Shown here: positions 1-13,400 of the stretch, in pieces | How the letters are laid out: every line of letters starts with the position of its first letter | How positions within the stretch are numbered: the stretch's first letter is position 1 | Made by a program: the position numbers and the translations under genes | The notes under the pieces: generated by a model | The model's database searches: none | What the model was told of the DNA's origin: nothing | The model's input: only the letters and a program-made list of their open reading frames with translations | Assembly (NCBI RefSeq): GCF_000003815.2 | Contig: NC_049997.1 | Span: 14,236,067-14,300,066, forward strand | From: Branchiostoma floridae | Taxonomy: Eukaryota; Chordata; Leptocardii; Amphioxiformes; Branchiostomatidae | Direction of reading: 5' to 3' | DNA: 64,000 bases

Positions 1-25
1 AAACCTGTTTACTTGTTTTTACTAG

Positions 26-2046
26 GTGCCAATGTCCAGACTCCAACCCCAACTGTGAGGTACTGCCTCCCTGGGCTATTGCTCTCATTGCCTTGTCTAT
101 CGCTGGATCAATAGTTGCAGGGATTTCCTACTACAGATACAGGGAGCTCAAGTTAGTACACATTGTGTTTTATATTTTCACAATAAATGTTTGAGTCATT
201 GTAGGCCTCTAACAGCTACTTAGAGAGTATCAATGTTTGAGTCTAAATATGCACATAAAGACATGATATGTAAGAAACCATATTAGAATAGCAAAAAAAA
301 GCTATAACCATTTTTTAATGGCAACGACTTATAGCCTTCCTCTTATTTCATAGATCTTTCTTGTGGGTCATGAACAGTTGAATCTCATTATCAATCATTG
401 AAGAATTTAGAGTTCACCATTCTGAATGATGGTTACTGTAGATGACTTTAAACTGTTTGCTTAGGTCTTGTAAACAGTTGAATCTGATTATCACGCATTG
501 AAGAATTTAGAGTTCACCATTCTGAATTACTGAAGCTGATCTTAAACTGTTTGTATCACCAGGAAACGATACCACATCAAGAAACTCAACAAAACCCTGG
601 AGGATGAACCAGATCAGACAAAACCAAAAGAGACATTCATCAAAAAGGAACGCCTGCCTTCAGAGGGTATCCTTGGGCCCATGGCTGTGCTGGGCGAAGG
701 TAAGTCTTGGATTTAGTCTTCAACTTCGATTAACTAAAGAAAAGTTTATTTGCAAGTTCATGCCCATTGTTGTCTAATTGCAAGTACCTGGAAGAAATAA
801 AAGATAAGGGATATGCATGTAACAATGAACAGTGATAAATAGTACCATACAAAGAGACTACTCGAATACTAGTGTTGGCTGTATCTAGATAGATTTTTTT
901 GGAAGCAGAGGAAGACAAAGAGCCACACCTTTTCTACAATTTGTGGGTACTGTGATATTGCTTATATATATGGTATGTCAAATTTTGTGATCATTGTTGG
1001 ATTCCGTCACTTGGATATTTAGCTAGCTCGGCAATGCTCACGAGTGGGCTTAACACCTTTCATTCAATGTAGATGCTGTCAAGAAGCCAGCCCCAAGACC
1101 ACCAGCCCCACAAGGACCTACTGGCTTCAGCAAGGCCGATGCTGCAACCAAGAGGCTTCAGCCGGCTGCAGCAATGGAGCCCATGCGGAGGTCTCCCCTC
1201 AGCTTCAACCCACGGCGTAACTCCATCGGCGTTGTTGAAGGATCGGGAACCTTCCTTTCAGTGCCATCGTCGGATGTACCAAGGCGAGCATCAGACAGTA
1301 GTGTTATCGAGAAGGTACCCGAGGAGACAGCGTTCGCTCCCACCCCCGAACCGGCGAGGATCCCGACCCCAGTAACACCCACTAATGTGGAACTCATCAC
1401 AGATGAACTGGCAGAGAAACGACAGATGGCCTTACAGCATGCCAAACAACGGTTCGCCAGGCCAGCCATTGGAGATGGGAACGCTGCTGAAGGTACGGAA
1501 TTGCAATTTGTGATTGCATTGATCTAAACATTAATACAACACAAACATTTAAAGTTCAAATTATGAGCATATTTTCTGTGAAATACACACTCATGATCAT
1601 TGCTGTGTAAAAAGACTAACATATTGTTCAACTGATATTGGGAAACGAATGATTACTAAGTCTAGTGATTGGCTTTATTGTATGACTGTGATTCAAACAC
1701 ATACTGAAAAGGATTATTTTGAAGTTGAAGATCAAGTACTAGTACTGGCTCAGAGGTAGTTATTGTTCTTTAGCCCAGTTTTATTACTTGATCAAATGTT
1801 GTGCCGAGTTGACTATATTTACATGTGAAAAAGCTTATTAGCCAGTCTTCAGAATCTCATCAATAAAATGCAAGCCAGTTGGAATAGAACAGTCTCGCCA
1901 TCTTACAGTTGTGATTTTACTGACAGAGCTTGTTTGTTGTTATATTTTTTGTAGGTCCCAACCGATTTGCTCAGACTGATGCTGCTATTGCCAGACTTCC
2001 GCGAGGACCTGGACACAAGAGGAGGGACCCGAGCATGTGGGAATGA
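26..2046 (+). CDS. 3' end of a single-pass membrane protein gene (TM helix plus cytoplasmic tail); 5' end outside window
   Basis: Four exons can be read: 26-151, 563-699, 1073-1492 and 1955-2046. All have AG/GT borders and their phases close, giving 257 residues before a TGA at 2044-2046. The first exon carries a cysteine-containing stretch (CQCPDSNPNCEVLPP) that looks like the end of an EGF-like or other disulfide module. It runs straight into a hydrophobic helix (WAIALIALSIAGSIVAGI) and then the basic stop-transfer sequence YYRYRELKKRYHIKK. The remaining ~200 residues are hydrophilic and rich in Pro, Arg and Ser, as expected of a disordered cytoplasmic tail. They include a PAPRPPAPQGP run that could bind SH3 domains and RRNS/RRAS sites that fit basophilic kinases; both roles are inference. 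The protein ends DPSMWE. I do not recognise the family. The ectodomain lies upstream of the window. The gene converges on the giant minus-strand gene. Confidence 0.85.
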
Positions 2047-2600
2047 TGAGCTGTTTAACAACATACAGAAGACTAGTTATGATTTATTATTTTACTGCTG
2101 TGATGTGAAAATGTCTTGTTTTTGTTCATTTCATCCCAAAGAATTAGTTGTAAATTTCTGATCATTATTTTTTGTCAAGTGTTAAGTTTGAATGATTATT
2201 AACGTTTGGTTTATCAAGCGTGTTATTTTGCAAGAAGAATATCCAGAAATTTGCCAAATTCCAAACTTTTGTGTACAAAAGTATTTTTGTTGGTTTTATT
2301 CATCTGAATTTGGAATATTATTGCACTACCTTTGAAGCACCACGCACAATGATTTTAGGACGTTAGTGGAAATTTGTTAAATGTTTGCTTATTTGGTGTG
2401 TAAATTCATTGCCGTGTTTTATCATGCTTACTCTGAAATGTGGAAAAGACATGTCTAGCCAATACTATAGACAGCTGGACGACCTGATCAAATTTATTAT
2501 TGAATACATTATTGTGTTCATTGAATCTATTTTTATAAGCCTTACTTTATCTTACTTGAATACCTCATCAGCTGTCTGCTTTACTGGTTTGAGTTGGTTC

Positions 2601-2606
2601 AATAAA
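2601..2606 (+). promoter_or_regulatory. Polyadenylation signal AATAAA of the plus-strand gene
   Basis: AATAAA lies about 555 bases after the stop codon of the membrane-protein gene and is followed by a TG/T-rich stretch (GTGTGAACTTTTCGGTCTGTG). This makes 2047 to about 2625 the likely 3' UTR. The UTR is AT-rich, and I see no structured element in it. Confidence 0.6.
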
Positions 2607-2797
2607 AATACAGTGTGAACTTTTCGGTCTGTGTTTTTATCAATTATGAATATAAATGTCTGGCAGAGTGATATGAAAGTCACAATGTCTACTGAGAAGA
2701 AACATTTGGCCATCGTAAAACCTTTGGGAAAGTATATAATTGTTATGCAATAAGATTAATATACAATGTACGAAGCTGCCAATCGTGATGCACACAT

Positions 2798-2803
2798 TTT
2801 ATT
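2798..2803 (-). promoter_or_regulatory. Probable polyadenylation signal AATAAA of the giant minus-strand gene
   Basis: The reverse complement reads AATAAA about 445 bases downstream of the giant gene's stop codon. The two convergent genes' signals are only ~190 bases apart, so their 3' ends nearly touch. Other A/T-rich hexamers occur nearby, so the exact site is uncertain. Confidence 0.45.
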
Positions 2804-3248
2804 TTTCCTTCAGATACAACAGCAGGCTTAAAATAAGACTAAAAGGTGATATTTCAACTGCAAGAGCAATAAGGTTGATTTTCAGATCATTACAAGGACT
2901 AGCTTGAAGACAAATTGTTTCGCCCATATAAAACGGTAGCATCTTAAAAGTCTGTGATGTACTTGTAGATATTTGCCGTAAAGTCAAAACGAGGTGTAGC
3001 TAAAAAGAAGGAAGCCTTGATGTATACATTGCCTGTATCATAAATGATACATTCAACTTCTAAACATTGCTGATGGTTGGTAGAAGAAAAAGGGCAGGAT
3101 TTTCTGTTACTTCAAGCAGAGTATAAGGACTGATGGTCAATGCTAACAAAAACACAGCACACACTGTTTAATGTTTGTCGTACTCAAGCCTACTTGCTTG
3201 TTTCATAAGTTGTACACTAGTGACTGAATATGAGACTGCGTTGCTGCC

Positions 3249-6200
3249 TCATCCTTCCAGATGACCCTTGATAGTGATGTACATGCCAGCACTGTCAATG
3301 GCATTGACAGTGATGTGGTACTCCTGAAACAACAATGAAAGACATACCTTCAGTGATTATTCTCTTTAAACGATACCGGGACTACTGAAACAAAAAATAG
3401 AGTTCTACAGTCGAAAATCCTTATAATCTATTTTGTCAAGCTTCCTAAACTTTTCCATTCGCAAAGCTTGTCACTAAAAAACGGATTCGGATTATATCTG
3501 TGTTTGTTCTAGTCGAAGACTCATTGTATTCTCATTGTATATTTTTTCAGCAAGCAATCGTAGAAGATTACCTTTGTCTGGTCCAGACTAGACACCGTCA
3601 TGTTGGTCTGTTTTGTCTCGTACCAGAGTCCAGCCTTACTTCCACCTTCCACTAGACCCACCGACACCTCATAGTACAGATCTAAAGAAAAGTAGTTGAA
3701 GTATGATTCTAGAAAACATCTATAGCATGGCATCAATCGAAATTTAGAAGACTACAAACTACAAGTTATCATTTTCTACATAATGTTAAACCCTAATAGC
3801 TACTTAAGGTACATGCAATTCACTGGTGTGAGTGTTTATTAGGGTACGGTGGTGTAACAACTCTGGCTGCATTTCAAAGTGGTAAATGTAACCAGAATCC
3901 CTGAGTAAGACCTCCCATATCATTGATCTTAGAGGCAGCCAAAGCTAGGACATTTGACCGAAGAGTATGGAGGAAGTACCTCACAGAGAGAAGCAAGGGG
4001 CTAGTCTCTGGCCTAGGCCCAAAGGCAGGTTGGCAGACTTGTACTGACAACACAATACGTATATCTGAAGCAAAGGAAGCACTGAAAAGACACAACGAGA
4101 AGATGAAAGGAAGATGCTCTTGAATATGCTCCCAACTTACTAGGATTCAAGGAGCTGAAGGCACCCTCCCAATTGATCAGCATCGTGCCTTGCTCTTCCC
4201 ACGACAGCTGCAGGTGACCTGAACGATGAAGGGCCAATGTGCATTGTATTCAATTTGTTGTATAAAGTTTGCATGGCTAGATTTGCACAAAGCGCAGCTT
4301 ATCTGTTGTGTCACACATCTGGTTCGATACGATTTTTAGCACTTTATACCACGCAAAAGGGAAGCATGTTGTTAGAGATGAAGCGATATGGTGTCCAGTG
4401 GCAAAACATAGCAGACAAATGGCATCTTCCTATAAGATTACATGTCATTATTGTGTAGATTCCATTCAAGTTCTATGTTATGATACGATTTGAGCTTTGT
4501 GTGATTGAATAATTGAATCTGATAACAGTGAAATATTGACTAGTAAGCTTCTGAACCACAAATCCTAAGTGATTCCACAGTAGATGTTGGTATCTCTTCC
4601 GCTCTTGTCCTCTACATATTTTCATTTAATTTCATGGCCAGAAAGTATAGTTCTCTTTTTTTACATCTTTATGCGATGACAAACTTACTGTTGACGGAAG
4701 GCCTCCCGTGATGTGCGATGTTGACCTCCGTGGAGACAGAGTCACTCTGCATCCCCAGGAAGTTCACAGACCGGACACTGACGATGTAGGTGTCCCCGGG
4801 AATGAGCTGCAGGTCCGTCAGGGTTGCCGTGTGCTCTCCTGTCCAGGACACCTCCTGCCAAGCTAAGGTGAAGTCAGGACCCTCGACCATGTACTGAAGA
4901 GATGATACGAGGATTATGATGATAAATAATACACTTTGTCGGCTAAGCAGTACCGAAGATGATGATGATGATGATGATGAAATAGCAGTGTACTCTCACA
5001 AAGTAGAAGTTCATATATTTGTTTGAATGTATATCGCAATAAAGTATCATGATGTATGCTGACTGTTTCTACCAAGAAAAGTACCAAGCTATTTCAATAA
5101 ATGACATGTCGTGGGCGAAGGTGAGACGTAACGGTACACAATTGATATACACTTACTATGATACTTCTTAATTGAACTTGATACTTTTATCTTATGGTTC
5201 ACATCCTGTAAAAGTACATGTATACGTCTGAAGCAGAACTTTACCTCGTAGTACTGGATACCGGACGGGTCCACAAACCCTCCCCAGGCGATGTGCAGTT
5301 TGTCCGGGGAGTACTGGTAGTGGTTCCTGGGTGCGTACTGAGTCACGGGCTCGATCACAACCGTCACATAGGCGTGCTCAATACTGGGGGGCACAGAGGT
5401 CAGGACCACTCCGTCTGAGCTGGCTGTGGCAGACTGTAGAGTAAAGAGGTGACAAATAGTGCTGTTTACTTTAGTATGAAAAGGTTCTGGCTCTTAATGC
5501 TGTGCTCTTCAAGGAAAGGGTAAGTGCACTTAGAACTTCAATAAAGGTTAGGCATCCAGGTAACAATGCACGCCCAAAAGCAGTTACTAAAGCAACTGTA
5601 TATGATTTTGGAAAGAACAGGTTTTGAACACGAAGTAGCGACTATATATCTTTCGTTTCGTCAGTGGACACTGAGGAACTGCTTTTTTGGTGCACACTAC
5701 AGTTATGTCCTCTTTACCAAGTGGCAAAGAGTGCCAATATAGCTTAAGTTAGGTGCCCATCTCCGTTTCTATTGTACATTCCAAACACATGCAAATGCAG
5801 ATGGAGGATAGACCATTATTAGTGCAGTATGTTAATCTCACATACTCTTTCTTACAAGCCCCTACACCATTGCACCGCGTACTGCTTATCTTGAGGTTGA
5901 CAAAGTGAATATACTCCATCACCCACCTGGCCAGCGTGGTTGTGACAACGTACGATGACGTAAACCTTCGCTCCATGTGCGATGAACCCAGACGAGTCAA
6001 TACAGGCTGATTTTCCGTCTTCCGCGATGTAGCTTGTGGTGAACCTCATCAGGTTAGCCAGGTGTGAGGATGTACCTGAGTTTACAAGCGAAAGCGCAGT
6101 TTGTAACTTTGGTATAACATAATTATAAGGTACATCAATGAAGGTTAGACATTCAGGTGATAACGTGTCACTGACGAAAGACAACGGTTATTGTCTAAAA

Positions 6201-7491
6201 CGTCTGACCGTTTCCAAAATCATATCCAGTTGCTTGAGTAACGTGCTTTTTGGCTGATATCTAAAAGGGTTACTGACCCGCTCTGAAAGGTATATGGTGT
6301 CAAAGGGCATGGTCCTATAACTACTTAATAGATCGCCTAGTGAGCGAAGCATAAGAAGTCATCAGAAACAAAGCATAATGCCATACTCTACTTCTAAAGT
6401 TATCAGAAATATAGCTTCACGCCAAGAATTTTTACAAGTCAGGTATTAAAATATTCATTCGTGCATTGAAGATATAGCAAACCTTGGTCTCAACAACTAC
6501 TCAAAGGACTGAAGGAAATAGATCCAGACAAGAGGATTTTAAAGTACCTATGTGAGATAGGGTAGACTGTTTTAATGTGGTGGTGGTTGGTTGTGTCAGG
6601 TGGTTGCGTGACCAGGTTTGACCTTTTTGCCATTACTACCATTACTACAATTTTAACTGTGAGATGGGGTGGACTGTTTAAATGTAGTGGTTGTTGGCCG
6701 TACCAGGTAGTTGGCTGACCAGCTTTGACTGTAACCCCATTATAATCTTTTTGTGTCCCAATTCTATTGGTAGTAACATACGTCATACCTAAAGCCCATT
6801 CACAGTAGTTGATGCCGCTTTCCTCATCGGAAACATCTGGCCAGCGGGCACAGATGACGTCACTGTTCTGGTACTCAAGGTCGACTGAATCCTGTTCAGA
6901 ACCGTCCAGAACCGTTCCTATGACTGGTGGAGTCAGGTCGACCAGCGCTGGGTCGGAGTAAAGCACTGAAAGGAATGTGACATAGTGTTCATTACCTTCA
7001 TGAAACATGGAGGTATAGTTTTGGTTTGTTTGTGTGCTTGTGGAAATGCTTGTTTGCGGATTTTCTCCCGTGTAAACATTTTGTGGTCAGCATAACTTTA
7101 GACCCTCTGGATGAACTGTGATGATATTTGATATGTACGTGAGTAGGTCTTGGGAAGACGACGGTCAAGTTTTATTTAAGTCCCCAAGGCTGACCGTGGT
7201 GCTGCAGTAGGACTTCCATATCTTGTATGTTTTTTTGTCATGGACAGTGGTTCGATGTTTGGCGTACTGTCTGTATCTTATGTTATGATAACGTTATCAC
7301 AAAAAGGAATGCCATGTGAACCTTTAAATTTCGTTGTAAAACAAAGACAAAGACTTCACCTGCCGACAGCCCTGCCGCATTGGTGGCCACCACAGTGACG
7401 TGGACGTAAGAACCGTGCTGTAGGAAAAGGTTGCTGTTCCGAGCGCTCTCCTGGATTCCGAGGGGCACAAAACCTTGCAGCTGGGTTCCAC
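3249..7491 (-). CDS. Giant gene exons 59-65: last FN3-like modules and C-terminus
   Basis: Exons are 7360-7491, 6789-6965, 5927-6075, 5245-5433, 4689-4893, 3572-3681 and 3249-3323 (residues 3018-3362). Exon 60 carries VDLTPPVIGTVLDG and RWPDVSDEESGINYCEWALG. Exon 61 ends YVIVRCHNHAGQ, exon 62 carries AWGGFVDPSGIQYYE, and exon 63 IVSVRSVNFLGMQSDSVS. The final exon encodes EYHITVNAIDSAGMYITIKG and then HLEG before TGA, so the protein ends at the last strand of an FN3-like module with no membrane anchor or GPI-type tail. The junction codons all reform module residues (for example AAT and GGT), which supports the splice choices. Confidence 0.86.
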
Positions 7492-10400
7492 CTTGAACAA
7501 AAGTTTAACCATCCAATATATTTCAGTAACGTTCTAACAAACACACTTTTATAAGTATCAGTTGCGTAACTAGTATTTTAAAATTTGGGACAGACAGCGA
7601 CAATATATGGTACTGCACTCAAGTTAGTAACTTATCTAAACAGGGCCTGCACAAAGTACAGACTGAGACAGAAGGTACAGGTAGTATTTTACATCCCCGA
7701 ACGAAGTCAGGTACCCATTTTTACACCTGAGTGAAGTGAGGAAGGTCGTGTAAAGTGCCTCTCCCAAGGGCACTACGCTGGGGCACGGCTAGTTAATTTC
7801 GAACTCGGGACCTTTAAATTTCTCGCTTTTGCAAGGTAAGCCATCGAAAGTACATTTACTGATAAAAAAAATAGTTTCTTCAAAGCTTAAATGTTTTTCT
7901 TGAAAGCTTAATCCTACCTCTAGTAGTTCCAATTGCCCAGGAGAAGTCCACAATAGGAGACTCTGGATCCACCATGCTCCACTTGGCCGACACCGACCCC
8001 CAGTCTGACAGGGTCTGGGCAGTCAGGTCGATGTAGCCGTCGTAGACGGCATTGGAGTCAAAGGTGGTGGTGGCGTAGGTCACCGGTTCCACCTGGAGTT
8101 TAAGAAGTCAAATTATCGTCACCATTTGTTTTCATACAAAGCAATCCTTAAAAGGACACAGTTTTATCGGGTTGTTACATCACTGAATAAAGAGATTCTA
8201 TTTACAAAACCACTGATTTATTCTCTCTTCGGGGCTGACTGGTTCACATTACACTCCTTAGCGTTTGGGACCGCATTGTAAATATTTGCTTAAATCTGTC
8301 TGTACATGTGTAAATACTTTACGTTTTGTGACCACGTCTCAACTCTGAGCAGCGACACCTGTCCTGCAGTACAATGAGAACGAGTCAGAATTGCCCTAGA
8401 GAAGGTGACAGACGGTCACCGAAACGTTGGTGAGAATAAAGCTATGGTTGTTTAAAAAGAGTATCTTTTTCATGATGAGGATATAATGATGATGATCTAC
8501 CTTAAAGTTATCCAGAGAAATTCCTGCCTTCGTCCCAACAGACTGGATGGTAACACTTGAACTGGAGCCGTCAGCAGTGAAGTAGAAGATCTGTTTTTGC
8601 CAGGTGTCCCACTGCTCTGTAGAGGTGGTGTCGACAGTTGACACCTGTCTGTTCCGCAGTTTGAAGACCTGATGAAGACCTGGCGCTGTCAGCAAACCCT
8701 CCTGGGTCAGGCGGGGGACGTCCGTCGTCGCGTCATGGTTTACAAAGAAGGAGATCCTGTATTCTTGATCTGATAGCAGAAAAACACATCATAATGATTT
8801 GCCTAAATATGATCAGCTGTATGAATAGTACATAAATCTAAATTGCAGAGATCCAAAGCAAATATGCTGCATAGCCTACTACTCTAAATGGTGATTTACA
8901 TCTTCACTTTGACCAATCACTAGTCAGACTACTGTGCGTGTTTTCTTTTCCATGGCGTACCGTCTGTAACTGCTGATTGGATGGTTTCTTTCATGACCAA
9001 TCAATCAGCATGTCAGTCTGCATGTTATGACGTACCTGCCACAGTGGTGAAAGTCTGAGACATGCTGCCATGAAGAAGGAGATGAGAACGTCCGTGCTTC
9101 GTCTGGAAGTCATCAGTAGGTAAGGAGGAGATCTGCTGGGCCACAGAGTCGCCTTCCAGTACCCAACCTTCAAGAAACAATGAAGTGGCAACCAGATTAG
9201 GCCTATATCATATTTCCAAACCGGGGCCCTGCCAGGCAGCTTTTGGGAACGAGAGAAGTATGATATAAAAGACACCAACCCTACATAAGACGTAGAGAGA
9301 ATAGAGAATAGTCGTGGGTATCATTTGTGTATCTTACGTAATACATTTCTATTTGTCGTTTCCACAAACAGCCCGACGTTAGCCTTATCCGAAGGTTGTC
9401 TTGTTGTCACAAAGTCTACTGTTCAATATTTCTAGGCCTTTTGTCTATCACTCTTTGTGTTGAAACATGTCAATGTGAATACAAACCCTCTCCACCATCT
9501 ACTGCATCTTCAAATGACGGATTGATGAGCAGGTTGTCCCCTATCTGTAGGTTGGCCTCTGGTATGGGAGGGGAGGTGTCCACAAGGAACCCATCAGACA
9601 CAGCAACTGGTGACTGGTGACCTGCAGCGTCCTGACCCTTCACCTTGGTGTAGTAACGTTGTCCTGATAGAACACAATATAGAACACATTACTACATGAT
9701 AGAAACGCTTATGTAATGTTGTTTTTATGACCAATGGCACTGATATCTGGTTCTCCCATTGCTACGACAGATGAGCGTCCCTCGCGTCTCATCCCCTTGT
9801 GTGTGTATCAAGTCCAGCCAAACAATAAGATAATGCCTCAGTCTTTTACAAAGTCGGCGTCACATAACAGAAACATGACTCGGCCGGTCTTCAAGTTGAC
9901 GAACTCAAAAGAACATTTTTGGCAGTAGTACCAATGTTATTATCTCGATCATTGCCTAATGTTTTTGGATTAGCTGTGCATTGGTTACTGAGCCCCCAAT
10001 AAAGTGACGGTAGATTTTAGCTGAAAAACAGGACAGCTCTTGTCAAGTTAGTGATTTGTTGGCACAAGTTGGCACAAGGTCATTGACATTGCGACGCAGG
10101 TTTTTAGAAACTTGTAATGTCACGTCTTTAAACTATAGCTGGGATACTGTTTTTTGTGGTACAGATGGGGTCCATGTTGCCACCACAAATCAAACATGAA
10201 ATTGAACCTGACTCACAGGTACCCAACAGACTCAAAATCATGCCAGAAATGGTGAACAGCCTATTTACATTATAGGTGAAGTCCACGTTTCTCACCATTG
10301 GTCAGGCTGCTTCCTAGAGTAACGGTTCCCTCTTGCAACAAACCGGTGTCTGTCCATCCCATGATGTCGCACTCTGATTGGCTGTTGGTTTCTCCAATGC

Positions 10401-13400
10401 ACCAGAAGTGTTTGTCTATGCCCGAGTCCAGGTCGTTGAACCCATGCCACGATGCTGACACAACAGTTGCGTCCGACGTGTACGCAATGTCCCTGACATC
10501 TGATAACAACGAAATATTTTTCATTTATTTATTTTACATATACATAATGATACTAATATACACACTAGCAGCAAAGCAGTGGTTATTGACATTATTACAG
10601 GAAGCAACCGTAATTCATTAGGGGTATACATGATAGATAGGGGGACAAAAGACAAACTCGTGCACGCTAGATTAAGAAGGCTGTAAGGGTTAGAAAACCT
10701 ACTCCAGTCAAGAACCGTGACGAGGGGGATACAAGCTAAGATACGTTTGGAGTCACATTCTCATCTCCGCAGTGCCACCTAGCGGCGACTAGCAGTGAGG
10801 TCATTGTCACAACCGGAGAGACTGCCAATCCGTTTATTGCTAGGTATAAACAAATATCTTTCGAACGAGATGTCACACAATTTGTAGACTTAAAAAGAAG
10901 TTAGGACTTTTTCGCACCTTGCCCATCAAAGACCACTCCTGCTGTGGGTGCTACAGTGTCCACCATGACACCATCGCTGTGGAAGGTGCTGTGGAGTCCG
11001 GCATGGTTGTACGCCCGTACCGAGGTGTAGTACGTCTTGCCTGACTGCAGAGACAGGCCCGTGAAGGTGTGGGACGTGGCGGTCCCTGAGACAACGTTGT
11101 CGGCAAACCTCTTCACGTCTTCTCCTGTAGGGTAGTTTGAAGAAGGATGAACTCAAGGTATTATAAAGAGGTATATAATGAGGTAACGTCTCAAATCTGA
11201 GAAAAAACAAAAGTCAACATGAATCTTCATTACAGGTTAGATGCATGTAACGTCCACTGACTCACCTCCAGGGTAAGTGCCCAGGGACAACTCAAAGCGC
11301 TCCAAATGATAGTCGTTCCCACTATTGATGGCATCAAGAAATACGTACTCCCAGCTGGCGCTCAGACTGTCTGTCTGGGCCATGTACTCGATATCATGTT
11401 GTTCTGAGGTGGAAGTCAGGTCTTTGATCTACAACAAAACCAAACGTTAGATATCAAACGGTTACAAGCACTTCAAGTCTTACACATTTTATGGAAATCT
11501 AACTTCACAATGAACGTTGTAAATTGCAAGTGAAAGTGTTGGTACACTGACCTTTCTTGAACTTGACCTTTTCGGTGGAGTTTGATCAGCTCTCACATCA
11601 TTGGACTGAAACTCTCTGTAGATATTGTCTGTGTACCAGGCCCTCACATAGAACACATAGCTCGCACCAACCTCCAGTGAAGCTTCAACAAACAGTGATG
11701 AAACATCTTAAAGCCATAGAAATGGATGTAGAAATAAAGAGGAGGAATTCTCATATCTATGTTTGATCGAAGTATCATTAGGTCACATTTGAGGCAATTA
11801 CTGTTACAGTATCATTCTCAGCAGTTACACACATTACCGATTTATAGTGTCAAACATGTTTATCACAAACTTACTTCCCACAGGAAGGGTGAGAACAGCG
11901 CTGGTCTCCAGACCTACATCGTACCAGACACGGTCGTAGACAAGATCAAACAGCCCTGAGCCGACAGTTTGTCCCTGAAAAAAAGTGGCAAAAAATTATT
12001 CATAAAAATATCAAATTGGTGAGTGCTTGAGAACTCAATCACTTATCACAAATAAACCATACATTCCTCCAAGTTGTAGAAGTAATTGAAATCCATGACT
12101 CTCCAAGATTTCTGTACTTACACTGATTCCAGCGCTCCACTCATATCTATAAGGTCTCCCAGCAGACCCTATTGTAGCCTCCCTCCAGGTGGCCGCCAGT
12201 GCGCATGTGGAGTAGGTGTAGGCGGCGTCAGACGTGTCCCCATTGGTCAGGAGACTGTAGTCAGTCTTGTCGTAAACTTCGATTCTGGAGTAGCTTGAAT
12301 CGGCTGAAATAGGGTTAAAAGAATTCATTCATTGACACACACGTGGTTATGAAAGTATGTAAATACGATCAAAAGAATAGAGTTTGTGCACTCACAGCTG
12401 TCCAGTTGTGTGCAGGTGTTGTCACTGGGCCGTGCACAGTTCTGGTTGAAGGGTGCACAGATGCAGTGTCCGTAGCAGGAGTGAGCGTCACAGCGGCGGA
12501 CCAGCGTCAAACTCCCGGTGGAACCAGAGGCAGGAACCGCCTGGAAAGCTGAGTGCAGCACGGTACTTGCCAACCCAGCCTGTGAAGAAAAATGTGTCTA
12601 ATTAATGATACAATTTTAAACTTTATAAACGTGCACAAAATCAAAGCTTTACCTTACCAACAAGCTTTCCATCAGTAATCTGATCCTATTCAAGTTGTAA
12701 TGCGCCAAAGCCTGTCATTGATCCATACCGGAAGTGTGACGTCAGCAAAGGGTCAAAGGTGCTTGAAAGTCGGTATCGTTCCCCATCTCGGTTGAGGGAA
12801 GGTTGATAGGCTTTGATGTAGATGGCCTCTTTAATATCTAGTTTACCATTTATAAACGTTGAAAGTAAGATAGTAATGCAACTATGACAGATTTTTGTAT
12901 TACAATTCAATTACTAAATACACAACATTTAGATACAGAAAGATAGAAGATATGTTACCCCGTTGATGGCCCATAGAGAGATGTACAGCGTGCTGTAGTC
13001 AGACACTGAACTTGACAGTTGAACACTTCCTGTGTAGACGTAACCTTCGTCATTCTCCTGGTCTCCAACTTGATTGCCATGAGCCAGAACCTGGGGTGCA
13101 CCATTCTGTGGGAGGATTGAACAAGATGATGATATCACGGGTAGTACTTGATGAGTACTTCTTCGACGCAAGATATAGAGAGATTGGAGATCATTGCTAT
13201 TGCTGATGCTTGTTTGGCGGAAATCTTACCAGTCTTGTTCCTTCTGTAGAATGACTCCCACTCCCAATAATCTTTAAGGTTATAGATAAGGGTTAAAGAC
13301 ATCTTCAGTCCACGGTGCAATTTTAGTCTTTTTTGTTGATGCTTGTAAGACAAAGGCCTTACCAGAGTCTTGTCCCTTCCGTAGAAGCCACTTCCGACAG

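Larger units (their letters stand above)
2047..3248. other. Convergent intergenic region and both 3' UTRs
   Basis: AT-rich sequence without a gene. It contains the two facing polyadenylation signals at 2601 (plus) and 2798 (minus). I see no repeat family here. Confidence 0.6.

Noticed and set aside
1158-1469. Minus-strand 103-residue open frame
   Set aside because: Antisense shadow of the plus-strand exon at 1073-1492, which closes in phase with its neighbours.
3925-4123. Possible extra coding exon (ARTFDRRVWRKYLTERSKG)
   Set aside because: It is on the plus strand, has no acceptor or donor that would join it to the plus-strand gene (which already ended at 2046) and lacks an ATG. Kept only as a note in the intron entry.
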